Positions 44,568 through 56,637 of a stretch of 64,000 bases of DNA are shown here, piece by piece. The position numbers were made by a program, and so were the translations under genes. How positions within the stretch are numbered: position 1 is the stretch's first letter; each line of letters begins with the position of its first letter. The notes beneath the pieces are model-generated. The model saw only the letters and a list, made by a program, of their open reading frames with translations, did no database searches and was not told the DNA's origin. Origin of the DNA: Bacteroidota bacterium (GTDB lineage Bacteria; Bacteroidota; Bacteroidia; B-17B0; Aurantibacillaceae); contig JADJFB010000036.1 of the NCBI GenBank assembly GCA_016708845.1, positions 7,182 through 71,181 on the forward strand. The letters run 5' to 3'.

Positions 44568-47500
44568 TTAGTTTTCCTTTTTTAACAAGGTAACATGTCC
44601 CACATAAGGGTGTTTGTTGCCTTGGGTATCTCTAACCGACATTTTATAAGTATAAACACCTTGTTCTGCGATTTTAGAGCCACCTTTTACAGTTCCATCC
44701 CAGCCCTTTCTAAAGGCATTACTTGTAAAGATGTTTTCTCCCCATCTGTCGTAAATATCCAAACGGTAATTTTCTTCATCAATACCAACTCCTAAAGGCT
44801 GGAATATATCATTCAATCCGTTTCCATCAGGTGTAAACGTATTTGGGATATATAAAGCAAAATCAGGCGTGATTTCGACAATAATTCTAGCCGTATCTTT
44901 ACAGCCTTTGATAGAGGTTGCCACTAAATTAACAGAGTATGGCCCTACAAAAGTATATGAGTGACTTGGGTTCGTTACAATCGATGTGTTTGTTCCACCT
45001 GTTGCAGCAGGATCTCCAAAATCCCAATAATAAGTTGTAGCTCCTTGAGATGTATTGAAAAAATCAATGTTTGGATCTAAAATACTAGTAGTTTGAGGAT
45101 CAGCATAAAAAGATGCAATTGGACGAGGATACACTTCAATATAGTTAACTTTTGTCGTGTCTTTTTTACATCCAGTTGTTGGATTAGTAACTAATAAACT
45201 CACGGTGTATTTTCCTGAGTCTTGTAAGGTTGGAGTTATAGGATTTTGATTTCCACCTGCTACATCTGACCAAGTAAACACATCTCCAGGATTATTAGAA
45301 GTACCTGTTAAAGTTAATGTTAAAGGAGCACAACCAGCTGTTGGAGTTGCCACAAAATCAATAACTGGCAATGGATTTACATTTACAGTAAAAATAGCTG
45401 TTGATCCAGGAATAGTACAACCGTCGTTTACAGTAACTGCATACGTGTTTGTTGTTGCTGCTCCTACTGCATTACCAACAACACCTAATGTACTTGTTGT
45501 TGCTGCAATTGGGTTCCAATTATAAGTATATGGTCCGCCATTTCCAACACTAGCAAAACTAGGCGTTAACACAGCCTCTACTCCATGACACACTGTAATT
45601 ACAGTTGGTGTTATAATTAACGGTGGCGTTACATTTACCGTAATGATTTTTGGTGATGGTGAACATCCTTTTGAATCTGTAACAGATACTGTGTATTGTG
45701 TTGTAGTTGTTGGATTAACTGTGTGTGGTCCTGAACCTACAAATGGATTAGATGGCCATGCATACGTATAAGCTGGTGTTCCGTTTTGACCAGAAGCACT
45801 AATTTGTGTGGACTGACCATAACAAATGGTGATGCTAGGATTTGGTGTTGGAATTAATATTAACAATCCTGGTTGAGTCACATTTACTGGTTGTGAAGTC
45901 ACACATCCATTAACATCGGTTAAAGTTGCTGTATAAACACCAGATGCAACGCCTACAACACTTTGTGTTAATGCTGCTGTTGTAACTGTTTGAGATATTG
46001 GGTTTGACCAAGTAATTGTATATGGTCCTGAACCTGCTGTATAGTTAATCGTGATTTCTCCGTTTGACAAACCAAAACATGCTGGTGGCGTTACACTAAA
46101 TCCTGTGATAGTAGATGTTGGTGGATTTGCAACGCTTACCGTTTGAGTGATGCTACACCCTTTAGAATCTGTTCCTAATACAGACCAAACTCCAGGAGCT
46201 AAACCTGTTACAACAGATCCTGTTGGTGTGCCTGGCGTACTCCAAACTAAACTATAAGTTGGTGTGCCTCCGTTTAAAATTACTGTTCCTGTACCATTTG
46301 CTATACCACAAGTAGCTGGTGTTGATACAAAAGTGGATGTTAATGCCGATGGCTCTATGATATTAAAAGTTGCATTAATAGAACAAGCATTTTGATCTGT
46401 TACAGTTACTGAATAACCGCCTGCAATCAATCCACTTAATGATGGTGCAGAACCTAATCCAGTTGGTAACCAAACATAATTATAAGCGCCTGTTCCACCT
46501 TGAACAGTTGTAGATATTTGTCCGTTACTTCCTCCAAAACAAGAAATATTACTAAAGCTTGATGCTGCCATCACTAAAGCTGGTGGTTGAGAAATAACTA
46601 AAGAAGAGGTCGTTGTACATCCGTTACCATCTGTTACAGTTACTGTTGGTGAACTTGCTGGTACATTTGTTAACACAGAGTTTGTTTGTGCGCTTGGTGA
46701 CCATAGGTATGAATAACCTGGTGTTCCTCCATTTGCCAATACAGTTGCTCCTCCATTACTCAAACCAAAACAACTTACGTTTGTAAAGCTGCCTATTGCG
46801 CTTACTAATTGAGTAGGTTCTGTAATTTGAACAGAAGCTGTTCCAACACAACCCGCTGCATCGGTTACAGTGATGTTTTTGATACCTGAGTTAAAGTTAC
46901 TAACGTTTTGTGTCGTTTGTCCTGCTGGGCTCCAAGATACACTTATCGCTCCTGCTCCTCCTGTAATTGTTGTGGTTGCCGCTCCATTACTTCCTCCAAA
47001 ACAACTCACATTTGTAGAACTAGTAATCGAAACTACTGGACCTGCAATGTCATTAATTAATCCGCTTGCTTGAGCAACACAACCATTAGCATCTGTTACC
47101 GAGAAAGTATAAGCCCCTGCTAACACGTTATTATTACATAAGGTTGTAATACCATTACTCCATAAGGATGATAAAGAGCCTGTTCCTCCTGCAACAACCG
47201 CACATACTTTTCCGTTTGCTAAACCACAGTTTGAATTAGTGGCTGATACGGCTGCGGTTAATGCTGCTGGTTCTGTTAAGGTAAATGTTAATACAGTTGT
47301 ACATGCTCCGTTTGAAGTAATCGTTACGGTTTGTGGTCCTGCTAATAAGTTGTTTACTGGGTTTCCAGATTGTAAGCCAGGTCCCCATAAGAATGTGGTT
47401 GCGCCTGCACCTCCTAAATAAGCAATATTTGCGGTTCCATCAGATCCTCCATTACATAATATATTGGTTGTTGTTAATGTTGTTGCTAAAGGTGTTGGTT

Positions 47501-50500
47501 GTAATATTGTTGCTGTTGCTGTTGCTGTACATAAGTTTTGATCCGCTACTGTTACCACATAAACGCCTGCTGTTAATGTATTAGCTGTGGCTGCTGTAAT
47601 TCCGCTTGGCGACCAATTATAAGTGTGTGCTCCTGTTCCGCCTGCTGCTGTTACTGCCGCAAAGCCATCGTTACCGCCATTACAAGTTACACTGCCTGTG
47701 GATGTAATATTGGCTGTTACTTGGGTTGGTTCTGTAATAACAATTTGTGCACTTGCAGTACAACTATTTTGATCTGTTGCTAATACCGTGTAACTTCCTG
47801 AACAGGCTGATGTTAATGTTGGGCTTGGGACACCTGTTGTTCCGCCTGTCCAAAAATAACTTACGATACCGATACCATTGGTGCTTGTTGCAACTGCTGT
47901 TGCATTGCACAATCCAAAACAAGTAACATTAGTCGCTGTAATACTCGCCACCATTGCTGGAGGATTTACTAACGCCATGCTCGCTGTAGCTACACAGCCA
48001 TTTCCGTCGGTTACGGTTAAACCATAATTACCAGCTCCTAATGGGTTACTAGTAGATGCGTTTCCGCCAGTTGATGTCCAAGCATAACTATAACTTGGTG
48101 TTCCTCCAACTGCTGCTGCAGCACCTCCTCCATTTAATGCACCAAAGCATTTTGGTTGAGTTGGTACAATATTTACTGTTAAAGCTGTTGGCTCAGTAAT
48201 TGAAACACTCGCCGATGCTATACATCCTGCTTGGTCTGTTACTGAAGCGGTATAAACTCCTGCTACTAAATTTGTTGCTACAGGCACTGTAATACCATTA
48301 CTCCAAGAATAACTATAGGTTCCTGTTCCTGCTGCTGCTAAGGCTGTTGCACCTCCGTTTGTTCCTCCAAAGCAACTCACATTGGTAAAGCTAGAAATAC
48401 TAAGTGTTGGTCCTGATAAATTTGGAATGGTAGCTGCTAACGTTTCTGTACAGTTATTAGCATCTGTAATATTTACGGTGTAAGTACCTGCTGTAACATT
48501 ACAAATAACAGTTCCTGTTGTTCCAGTACTCCAGTTTTCAACATACGGTCCTGCTCCTCCTGAAACTGTAATCGTAGCACATCCGTTTGCTAAATTACAA
48601 TTAGCAGGTGTAACTGATGATGTAATCGTTAATGAAGTTGGTTGAGTTACCGCAATACTTTGTGTTATTGAACAAAGATTTGCATCTGTAATCGTACAGA
48701 AATAATTACCAATACCAACGTTTGGCACTGTAGCTGCTGTATTCGTAATTGGAGAAGTCCACATATAGGTATATGGTGCTGTTCCTCCTGTTCCTGCTGC
48801 AGAAACTGTTCCTGTTGGTGTATTAAAACATTTTACGTTATTAGAATTCATGATAGCTGTTAATGCTGGTGGCTGAATAATAGTTCCACTAGCAAAAGCT
48901 TTACATCCATAAAAATCTGTTACTTCACATGTATATGTACCTGGGCATAAATTTGCTGCAGTTGGTAAGGTTCCACCTGATGGCGTCCAAGAATACGTAA
49001 ATGGTGCTGCTCCTCCTGTCATACCCGTGGTTAAACTACCATTACATAATCCATTACATGTAACACTTGAAGAGGCAACAATAGATGCTGTTCCTCCTGG
49101 TGTTAATCCAATAACTGCTGGGCTAGAGATTGTACATCCATTAGCATCTGTTGCTGTTACTGTATAATTTCCTGCTACTACACTATTAGATATGGCTGCT
49201 GCGCCGCCGCCACCTGTCCATGTATATGTAATAACTCCTGTTCCACCTGTAACTGTAGTAGATGCTACTCCGTTTGCTGCTGTACAGTTTGCATTTTGTG
49301 TGGATACATTTATTGTTAAGGCTGCTGGTTGGGTTACTTGTACCGTTTGAGTTGCTGTACATCCATTAGCATCCATGATTCCCATCGAATAAATAGCTGC
49401 AAATTGATTAGCAAAAGTGGGTGATGTTTGGTAGGCGCCACCATTTAAGTTATATGAATACGTTGGTGTGCCTCCTGCTCCTACTAAATTAACAGTTCCT
49501 GTTGCGGTTCCATTACATAAGGCGGCAACTGGTGTTGCCGTTAAGGTTAATACAGTTGGTTGGGTAATGGTTACCGAAGTTGTTGTTACACATCCTACTT
49601 GATCCTTCACTGTAATATTATAAGTACCTTGTGGTAAACCAGAGAAAAATCCTGTACCATTTGTTTGGAATGGACTTGTTAGGGTGTAAGTATATAACGG
49701 ACCTGTGCCTCCTACTGGAGTTACAGTAAAACTTCCATTAGATCCTCCAAAGCAACTAACGTTTACCGTATTGGTTACTGATGCCGTTGGACTACCTGTG
49801 TTTAATATATTATACGTTACTGATAAGGTACAAGTATTAGCATCTCTTACAATAACTGTATGAGTACCTGCTGTTAATCCTGTTGTGGTGGTTGCTGCTG
49901 AAAACGCTCCGCCATCATAAGAATATTGATATGGTAATAATCCGCCTGTTACTCCTGTAACTGTAGCTGATCCATTAGCGCTACCACAACTTGCATTAGT
50001 GGTAGTGATTGTTGCTGATGTTGGACCTGTTGTGCCTCCTACATTAAACGTTGTATTAAATAAACATCCATTAACATCTCTTACGATTACTGGATAAGTA
50101 CCTGCTGCTAAATTAGTTGTTAAACTTCCGCTAGTTACTCCATTTACTGTATAGGTATAAGGTCCTGTGCCTCCTGTTACGCCTGTAATATTGTATGTTC
50201 CATTAGTTAATCCACAGCCTGCTGGTGTAGTTGTTCCCGCTATCGCTGTTGGTCCTGTGGTTACGGATATAGTAACCGTGTTTGTAAAAATACATCCGTT
50301 CACATCTCTAACACCTACGGTATACGTTCCTGATGCTAATCCTGTTACTGGTGGGCTTGCTGAAAAGGCTCCGCCATTTACATTATAAGTATATGGTGCT
50401 GTTCCTCCTGTTGGTGCTCCTATCGTTATGCTTCCTGTTCCTACTCCACAAATAATATTATTAGGCGTTAAGGGTAATGCTGACGGTCCTGCCGCACTTG

Positions 50501-51966
50501 CTAATGTTGCTGATACCGTAAACGTACAACCAAAGTTATTAGTCAATGTAATTACTGGCGTTCCCGCTCCTAAACCCGTTACTGTTTGACCAGAGACTGT
50601 ACCTAAACTGCTCGCAAAGCTAACCGTTTGTGGCGGCGCAATTGGAGACGTATTATTAATCACAACTACTCCATTTGTTGCTCCGCAATTTGGATTCGTG
50701 AAACTTAAGGTCGCTGAAGGCATGGGATTTACTTGAACAGTATTTGTAGAAACACTTGTACATCCTCCTGAGGTTACTGTATGTGTAACTGTATATGTCC
50801 CTGCTGCTGTAAAACTACCTGAATAGTTAGCAGTTCCACCAACAGCAGGTGCTCCTGCAATTGGAGAAAAGGAATAAGAGTGTGTTCCACCTGCGGTGCC
50901 AGTATTATTAAAACTAAAACTATTTCCTGTTAAACATTGTGTTGCCGAAGGTATTGTAAATGGTGATGTAACGGCTACAACAGTGACATTGGTAGTAACC
51001 ACATTAGTACATGCTCCTGCAGTAACTGTATGCGAAACAACATATGCTCCTGGGTTTGCAAAAGTAATGGTAGGGTTTGTTGATGTAGCAGTTGCAACAG
51101 TAACCCCAGCTGCTGGTGAAACCGCCCAATTATGCGCCACACCGGCTGTTCCAGTATGCGTAAATACTTGGGAAGAACCCGTACATAAAGTTGTATTTAA
51201 TGGTGTAAACGCAGCCGAAAGTGCCGAGACGACAGTAACTGCTACTGTTTTGGTGACGGGCGCTTGACATGGCGCTGATGCTGTTAACGAATAAACCGTT
51301 GTGGCACCCGGCGAGACGACTATGCTTGGGGCGGTGGAGCCTCCTGGCGACCAAGTATATGTTAAACTACCACACCCACTAACCAATGATGAAGCGGTAA
51401 GTGTAGACGAACCTGGCGCACAAAAAATTGCTGGGTTTGCTGTTAAGTTAAAATTTAAAGTTGTTAGTACTCCAGGAACCGTAAAACTATTCATAGCAGA
51501 CCACGGGCCCGCTGGAGGAACAGCCGTACTTCCTTCTAACCATTCTCTTGCTCTAAAAAAATACGTTTGACCAGGACAGAGCGCTGAAAAGGGAATGAAA
51601 ACAGAAGTATATGGCTCAACTGTACAGACATCGGGCCAACCAGCACCCGCCGTATAATTTGGAACATTTAATAGTCCAAAATACCATGGATGAGATTGGT
51701 AAGTAGTTCCTGGGCCTGCCCAATTATCAATAATGTTTTGCATAGCTGTTGGCGGTAATCCTGACAAACCAGCAGCTGTACAAGATAATTCAACTTGCAT
51801 CCAGTAAGGTCCACAACCGCAAGTTGCTCCATCTGAAGATCCGTTAACTGTTACTCCTGTAGCTCCAACACTAAAGTTGTAGTTTACTAGGGCTAATCCG
51901 TGACAGGCTTTAGCTGAATTTATACCTAAATAAGAAATCAGTAAAATAAATAATAGTTTTTTTCAT
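44568..51966 (-). CDS. Giant SprB-like repeat adhesin with T9SS type B domain; start region frameshifted
   Basis: A surface adhesin of about 2465 residues, the largest gene here. After a signal peptide and a fibronectin-like N-terminal part (FRAREWLEGS), it has PKD-like segments, then by eye about 20 units of 70-80 residues. These share CxGxxNGxxxVxxxGGTGxYxYxWxxG and YTVTVTDxNGC and resemble SprB repeats of gliding adhesins. It ends with PKD domains (YYWDFGDPAA) and a CHU_C type B sorting domain (PNTFTPDGNGLND, YDRWGENIF). The ATG at 51966 is followed by seven A. Six A would give MKKLLFILLISYLGINSAKA in frame with the rest. As written, translation could begin only at an internal ATG (51800) without a signal peptide. 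Confidence 0.85.
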
Positions 51967-52071
51967 TAGTTTGATTTTGGTCATTGTAAATATATTCGAT
52001 TTTTTGATTTATCAAAGTATTTTTTACTAATTTTAATGTAGTCTTTACTCATTGATAATACATTTTTGGAT

Positions 52072-53730
52072 ATGAATTTAAAATCTGTCTTTTTTTTGGC
52101 GATTTTTTTGCTAGTTAAGGCTTACTTAATCTCTCAACCAATTTGCTCGAATTTTTCTACTTATTTTGGTGGAAATCAATTTGATGAAATAAAAAGTGTT
52201 TGCGTTGATGTGGACAAAAATAGCTACGTGATTGGAAACACATACAGCAATGATTTACCAGTAACATTGGGTTTAATAAACGATACTGCCTCGGGTAATT
52301 ATGATGTTTTTTTAGCAAAGTTTGATAGTTGTGGTGCGTTGATTTGGTCGACCTATTTTGGTGGTATTGGATATGAAAGTGCTGAAAAAATGGAACTAAC
52401 TCATGACGGAAATATTGTTTTTTGTGGCTATACCACCAGTGTAACTACTCCTACTACTCTAGGGTGCTTTCAAGCCAATAACAACGGAGGCTACGATTGC
52501 TATTTAACAAAAATAACCCCAAATGGACTTATTGTTTGGAGTACCTTTTTTGGAAAATCGGGAGGCGATTTTGCTTTTGATCTTAAAATTGACGCTGTAG
52601 ATAATATTATTATTGGAGGAACCTCAACAAGTACAAATTTATATACAACACCCTCTTCTTTTCAACCTAACCATAAAGGCAATACCGACGCTTTTATTGC
52701 ACGTTTTTCAAAAAACGGATTACTAAAATGGTGCACTTATTATGGTGGTGCCGGCAGCGAAGATATTCATGCCTTGGCTGTTGATTTAAATTGCAATATA
52801 ATTGGAGTAGGCGAATCTTTTAGTAATAACCTCAATACAAGCACCACAGCTTTTCAATCTATTAACGAAGGCGCATCAGACACTTATATAATAAAGTTAG
52901 ACTCTACATGCAACCGTGTTTTTTCAACCTACTTAGGTGGCAGTGGTTCGGATGACGCTTGGGGTTTAGTTTGTGATTCTTTAGATAACATATACGTTGC
53001 TGGGCATACTAATAGTCTGGATTTTGATACAACAGCATTCACTTATCAAACTACACATAATGGTGGTATTGATTGTTATCTGACAAAATGGTCGCCTACC
53101 GGAACGCTAATAAAATCAACGCTCTTTGGTGGGGCATTAAATGATTATAGTTCTAGGTTAATTGGTATATCTAATACTGAGCTTTTATTGTTAACAGAAA
53201 CCGAAAGTATAAATCTGCCTACATATACTTTTAGTCAACAAACATCATTAATGGGCAGCTACGATATGTACCTTACATCTTTTGATATGAATACACTTTT
53301 TCCAACATGGGGAACCTACAATGGCGGCGCAATTGTTGAGGATGCAACTGATATAAAATTAATAAATAGTAATGAAGTTGTTGTTTGTGGTTCATCAAAC
53401 AGTACGGATTATCCAGTAAGTTCTGGAGCCAATCAACCATTATTAAATAATAGTACAGATGGCGTTATTACAAAACTTACAATAACCAAAAATTTATCTA
53501 CTGTCATTGAAAATAAATATTTAGAGTCAACTATCGAAATTTATCCCAATCCATTTAGCGACTATCTATTTATAAAATCCAAAAAACCTCTTTTAATTGA
53601 AATCAAAACACTATTAGGAGAAACCATTTATAGTAGAACAAACGATGATTACATATCTACAAAGGATTTATCGCCTGGAGTGTACATTGTGACTGCTAAC
53701 TCAAAATCCTATCGTTTTATAAAACAATAA
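52072..53730 (+). CDS. SBBP-repeat secreted protein with T9SS type A sorting domain
   Basis: A secreted protein of about 552 residues. I use the ATG at 52072, which gives MNLKSVFFLAIFLL and a signal peptide ending LISQ. A TTG two codons earlier is also open. The body consists of about seven SBBP repeats with STYFGG, STFFGK, CTYYGGAG and STYLGGSGSDDA motifs, forming a probable beta-propeller. The end is a type A sorting domain (IEIYPNPFSDYLF, LLGETIYS, LSPGVYIV). It is divergent from the giant adhesin, from which it is separated by about 105 bp. It differs from the SBBP protein at 14 kb in its sorting domain type. Function unknown. Confidence 0.84.
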   Translation: MNLKSVFFLAIFLLVKAYLISQPICSNFSTYFGGNQFDEIKSVCVDVDKNSYVIGNTYSNDLPVTLGLINDTASGNYDVFLAKFDSCGALIWSTYFGGIGYESAEKMELTHDGNIVFCGYTTSVTTPTTLGCFQANNNGGYDCYLTKITPNGLIVWSTFFGKSGGDFAFDLKIDAVDNIIIGGTSTSTNLYTTPSSFQPNHKGNTDAFIARFSKNGLLKWCTYYGGAGSEDIHALAVDLNCNIIGVGESFSNNLNTSTTAFQSINEGASDTYIIKLDSTCNRVFSTYLGGSGSDDAWGLVCDSLDNIYVAGHTNSLDFDTTAFTYQTTHNGGIDCYLTKWSPTGTLIKSTLFGGALNDYSSRLIGISNTELLLLTETESINLPTYTFSQQTSLMGSYDMYLTSFDMNTLFPTWGTYNGGAIVEDATDIKLINSNEVVVCGSSNSTDYPVSSGANQPLLNNSTDGVITKLTITKNLSTVIENKYLESTIEIYPNPFSDYLFIKSKKPLLIEIKTLLGETIYSRTNDDYISTKDLSPGVYIVTANSKSYRFIKQ

Positions 53731-53732
53731 TT

Positions 53733-54455
53733 CTATTTTTTATTTTTTGTAGGAACAGACTGATTGTTTTCTTTAGACTTATATTTTCCAGAAAACACTA
53801 ATTTAAATGGATATGTAAGCTGAGTTAAAAACGTAGTTGGCATTTCTTTTTGATCTGGAACACCCAACACAGGCACTTCGTTTTTTGGCAAATAATAAAA
53901 TCCAAACAATAAATCCCACACATTTAAAATACTAGCATAATTAACTCCTAAGCGGCGTGGAATATTTTTAGCATGATGCCATGAGTGCGTTTCGGGAGTA
54001 TTAATAATATAATTTAAGAAGCCCCATTTTACTTTAATATTAGTATGTGTAAAAAAGCCCCACACGTTTTGCACCGTTGCTTGAAATAAAAAATAATCAG
54101 CAGCCGAATATCCAATCATAGCAAAAGGAATATAAATAATGGGTTTAAAAATAAACATTTCTACAAAGTGAAATCTTCTGGTAGAAGCTGCCCCAAGTGT
54201 CTCCTGAGCATGGTGTATTTTATGAAACGCCCATAAAAAATCTGAACGGTGTAATAGGTAATGAGCAACAAACTCGCAAAAATCTTGAATCACAAACATA
54301 ATCATGATTTGCCATAAAGGATTCCAATGAGTAATATCAACAACCATCATGCTATTTATTCCAAATAACTTCAATGTTTTTAAAAACACTAACTCTGTTA
54401 CTGCACATAAGCCAAACAATCCAATAATATAAACTAATACGTCATTAAAAAACAC
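53733..54455 (-). CDS. Sterol desaturase/fatty acid hydroxylase family, C-terminal part
   Basis: The main part of a membrane-bound di-iron hydroxylase. The histidine boxes are present: HYLLHRSDFLWAFHKIHH (HxxxH and HxxHH) and HTNIKV with SWHHAKN further on. It acts on lipids such as sterols, carotenoids or fatty acids, and the substrate is unknown. A GTG at 54455 could start it, but an in-frame TAA (54456-54458) directly before this GTG and the natural N terminus beyond it show that the full gene runs to 54671. A TAT or TAC (Tyr) at that codon would restore WLDTFYVFFNDVL. Confidence 0.82.
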   Translation of the reverse strand: MFFNDVLVYIIGLFGLCAVTELVFLKTLKLFGINSMMVVDITHWNPLWQIMIMFVIQDFCEFVAHYLLHRSDFLWAFHKIHHAQETLGAASTRRFHFVEMFIFKPIIYIPFAMIGYSAADYFLFQATVQNVWGFFTHTNIKVKWGFLNYIINTPETHSWHHAKNIPRRLGVNYASILNVWDLLFGFYYLPKNEVPVLGVPDQKEMPTTFLTQLTYPFKLVFSGKYKSKENNQSVPTKNKK

Positions 54456-54671
54456 TTAAAAGGTGTCCAACCAAAAACCCTTTCTGCTTAATAATCCGTG
54501 CTTCCTTTGTTTTGGCAAAATGACTTCCAACGTAAAACAAAAAAGATAGGCTAATAAAACACAATAATATATATTATTAAAAGCAGGATGCTTTAATTGA
54601 AACACCGTATACTGATATACGTTTTTTGTGTTTTCAACAAATACATTTATTAGTTCTGGAATTAGAGCCAT
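54456..54671 (-). CDS. Sterol desaturase/fatty acid hydroxylase family, N-terminal part
   Basis: The first 71 codons of the same protein, with one membrane helix (residues 28-48, IYYCVLLAYLFCFTLEVIL) and the segment RKGFWLDTF, which precedes the next helix in this family. The stop TAA (54456-54458) lies in the same frame as the C-terminal part, so only one codon separates the two. The N-terminal fragment alone lacks all catalytic histidines. Confidence 0.75.
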   Translation of the reverse strand: MALIPELINVFVENTKNVYQYTVFQLKHPAFNNIYYCVLLAYLFCFTLEVILPKQRKHGLLSRKGFWLDTF

Positions 54672-54741
54672 GGTTTAAATGTAAAAAATTATTTACTGCA
54701 TAAACAAATTTATTTACTTTAGTGTTACATAAATGTGTTAA

Positions 54742-56634
54742 ATGAATAAATTAAAAGAGTTTTTTAATAAAGAGCGTCTACTAATTTTAATAATTGTTGC
54801 CATCTTTTATGGTAACACATTAAAAAACGAATATTCATTAGATGATAGTTTAGTTACTGAAAAAGGTAACATAACAACCAACGGAATTAAAGTAATTCCT
54901 AAAATCATTAAATCATTTTATATTGAACAATCTAATGAATTTAAGTTTGATTATAGGCCTATTGTAAAAATATCCTATGCCATAGAGCATGAATTGTTTG
55001 GAGTAAATCCTGCAATATCACATTTTTTTAATTTGTTGTTTTATCTTATAGGTTTATATCTATTATACAATGTCTTAATTAAGTTGTTGTCGGATTATCA
55101 TAAAAACATTGCGTTATATGGTGTTATACTGTTTGCTATCATGCCAATTCACACAGAGGTAGTGGGTAGTTTAAAAAACAGAGACATGTTGTTGTGTTTT
55201 ATATTTTGTATGGTAGGATTAAAACATTTAATGTTGTTTGTTGAATCTGATTTTAAAAAATGGGCGTCTTTACTACTTTGTTTTCTAAGTTTTTATTTCG
55301 GTTTTCTAAGTAAATTAGATGTGTTGCCATATTTGGCAATAGCTCCAATTATTGTTTTTATAAAAAACCCAAAACATTTTAAATGGGCTATTGGCTTTGC
55401 CATATTGTTTATTATAGCATACATTTTATTTAGAATAACCAAACGTGAATTGACCGGACGTGGCGGAACACACAGGGTTTATTATTATTTTGAAAACCCA
55501 TTGTTTTTTGAAAAAAGCATTAAGTATAAAATTATTGCCACCTTTAATTGTTTAGGTTTTTATCTTAATCAAGCCATTATTCCATTTAAAATGTGTTGCT
55601 ATTATGGCACCGATACCATTTCTGTTACAAAACTGACCTATCATGGATACTTTGGAATAATTGCTGCGCCACTTTTAGTTTTTGGTTTAGTGAAATCATA
55701 TCTTAAAAAAAATTATTTAATATTGATGGGTATTGTCATTTTTTGCTCCTCCATTTCTATGTATCTTAACTTTGCTAAACCATCTGTAGGTATAGTTGCT
55801 GATAGGTTTACCTTTTTTGGATCATTAGGTATTGCTCTGATTATTGTTTCTATTCTCAATTCATATTTTCCTTTAAAAGAAAAAATTTCGAGTAAGATGA
55901 AAACAGGATCAGTACTAGTTATAGTTGTTTTTGGGACGATGACTATTAAACGTAATATTGATTGGAATAATAAGCGTTCCATTATAGAGGCTGACTTTGC
56001 TAAATATCCAAACAATTCCTATTTAAATTATAAACGAGGTATGGATATAGTGCAAAGAACCATGGAAACAAACACCATGTTACCTCCTGATCAAAAAAGA
56101 AACAAATTTATAGAGGCCCGAGCTTTCTTAGAAAAATCAATACAAGTGGCGCCAGATTATGCCAACTCACGTAATTATTTAGCTTATGTTTTAGTGTATT
56201 TACTAAATGATTTTAATGCAGCTCTTCCTCATATAAACTATTCGATTGCATATAAAGAAACAACTGATTTATATTACTACAAAGCAATTTGTATGCGCGA
56301 AACAAAACAGAAAGATAGTAGTGAATACTATTTACTAAAGTGTATTAAAATGGACGATAAATATTATAATGCTTACGGTTTATTAGCCTATGATTATAAT
56401 TTAAACAAACAGCATCAAAAGTCAATTGATTTATTTAAGGGCGCCATCGCAAAAGGTGTAAAAACGATTGAGATATATAATGCGTTAGGGAAAACGTATT
56501 GGGAAACGCAAAATAATATTGAAGCAAATTTTTATTATCAAAAAGCCTTAGAAATAGATCCATCTAACCAAGAGGCTGCAGCAATGGTAAAAAGAACCTC
56601 AACGGCGTCAACAAATACAACGATTGCACAATAA
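54742..56634 (+). CDS. GT-C type membrane glycosyltransferase-like protein with TPR tail
   Basis: A 630-residue protein with about 10-11 membrane helices in the first 400 residues, then tetratricopeptide repeats (about residues 440-615; ALPHINYSIAYKETTDLYYYKA, EIDPSNQEAAAMV). The first periplasmic loop holds NEYSLDDSL, an acidic pair as in GT-C transferases, and RDM in the next loop. The overall plan is like the bacterial relatives of eukaryotic TMTC O-mannosyltransferases (DUF1736-type plus TPR). It may transfer a sugar from a polyprenol carrier to exported proteins. Donor and acceptor are not known. It is convergent with rpoN. Confidence 0.72.
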   Translation: MNKLKEFFNKERLLILIIVAIFYGNTLKNEYSLDDSLVTEKGNITTNGIKVIPKIIKSFYIEQSNEFKFDYRPIVKISYAIEHELFGVNPAISHFFNLLFYLIGLYLLYNVLIKLLSDYHKNIALYGVILFAIMPIHTEVVGSLKNRDMLLCFIFCMVGLKHLMLFVESDFKKWASLLLCFLSFYFGFLSKLDVLPYLAIAPIIVFIKNPKHFKWAIGFAILFIIAYILFRITKRELTGRGGTHRVYYYFENPLFFEKSIKYKIIATFNCLGFYLNQAIIPFKMCCYYGTDTISVTKLTYHGYFGIIAAPLLVFGLVKSYLKKNYLILMGIVIFCSSISMYLNFAKPSVGIVADRFTFFGSLGIALIIVSILNSYFPLKEKISSKMKTGSVLVIVVFGTMTIKRNIDWNNKRSIIEADFAKYPNNSYLNYKRGMDIVQRTMETNTMLPPDQKRNKFIEARAFLEKSIQVAPDYANSRNYLAYVLVYLLNDFNAALPHINYSIAYKETTDLYYYKAICMRETKQKDSSEYYLLKCIKMDDKYYNAYGLLAYDYNLNKQHQKSIDLFKGAIAKGVKTIEIYNALGKTYWETQNNIEANFYYQKALEIDPSNQEAAAMVKRTSTASTNTTIAQ

Positions 56635-56637
56635 GTT

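Noticed and set aside
50167..51570. Several open frames on the plus strand opposite the giant adhesin
   Set aside because: They mirror the repetitive Thr/Gly/Val coding of the minus strand, and no promoter or family motif supports them.
44568..51966. CRISPR-like or satellite repeat array
   Set aside because: The periodic pattern comes from diverged protein repeats of about 75 codons. There are no short identical direct repeats with unique spacers.
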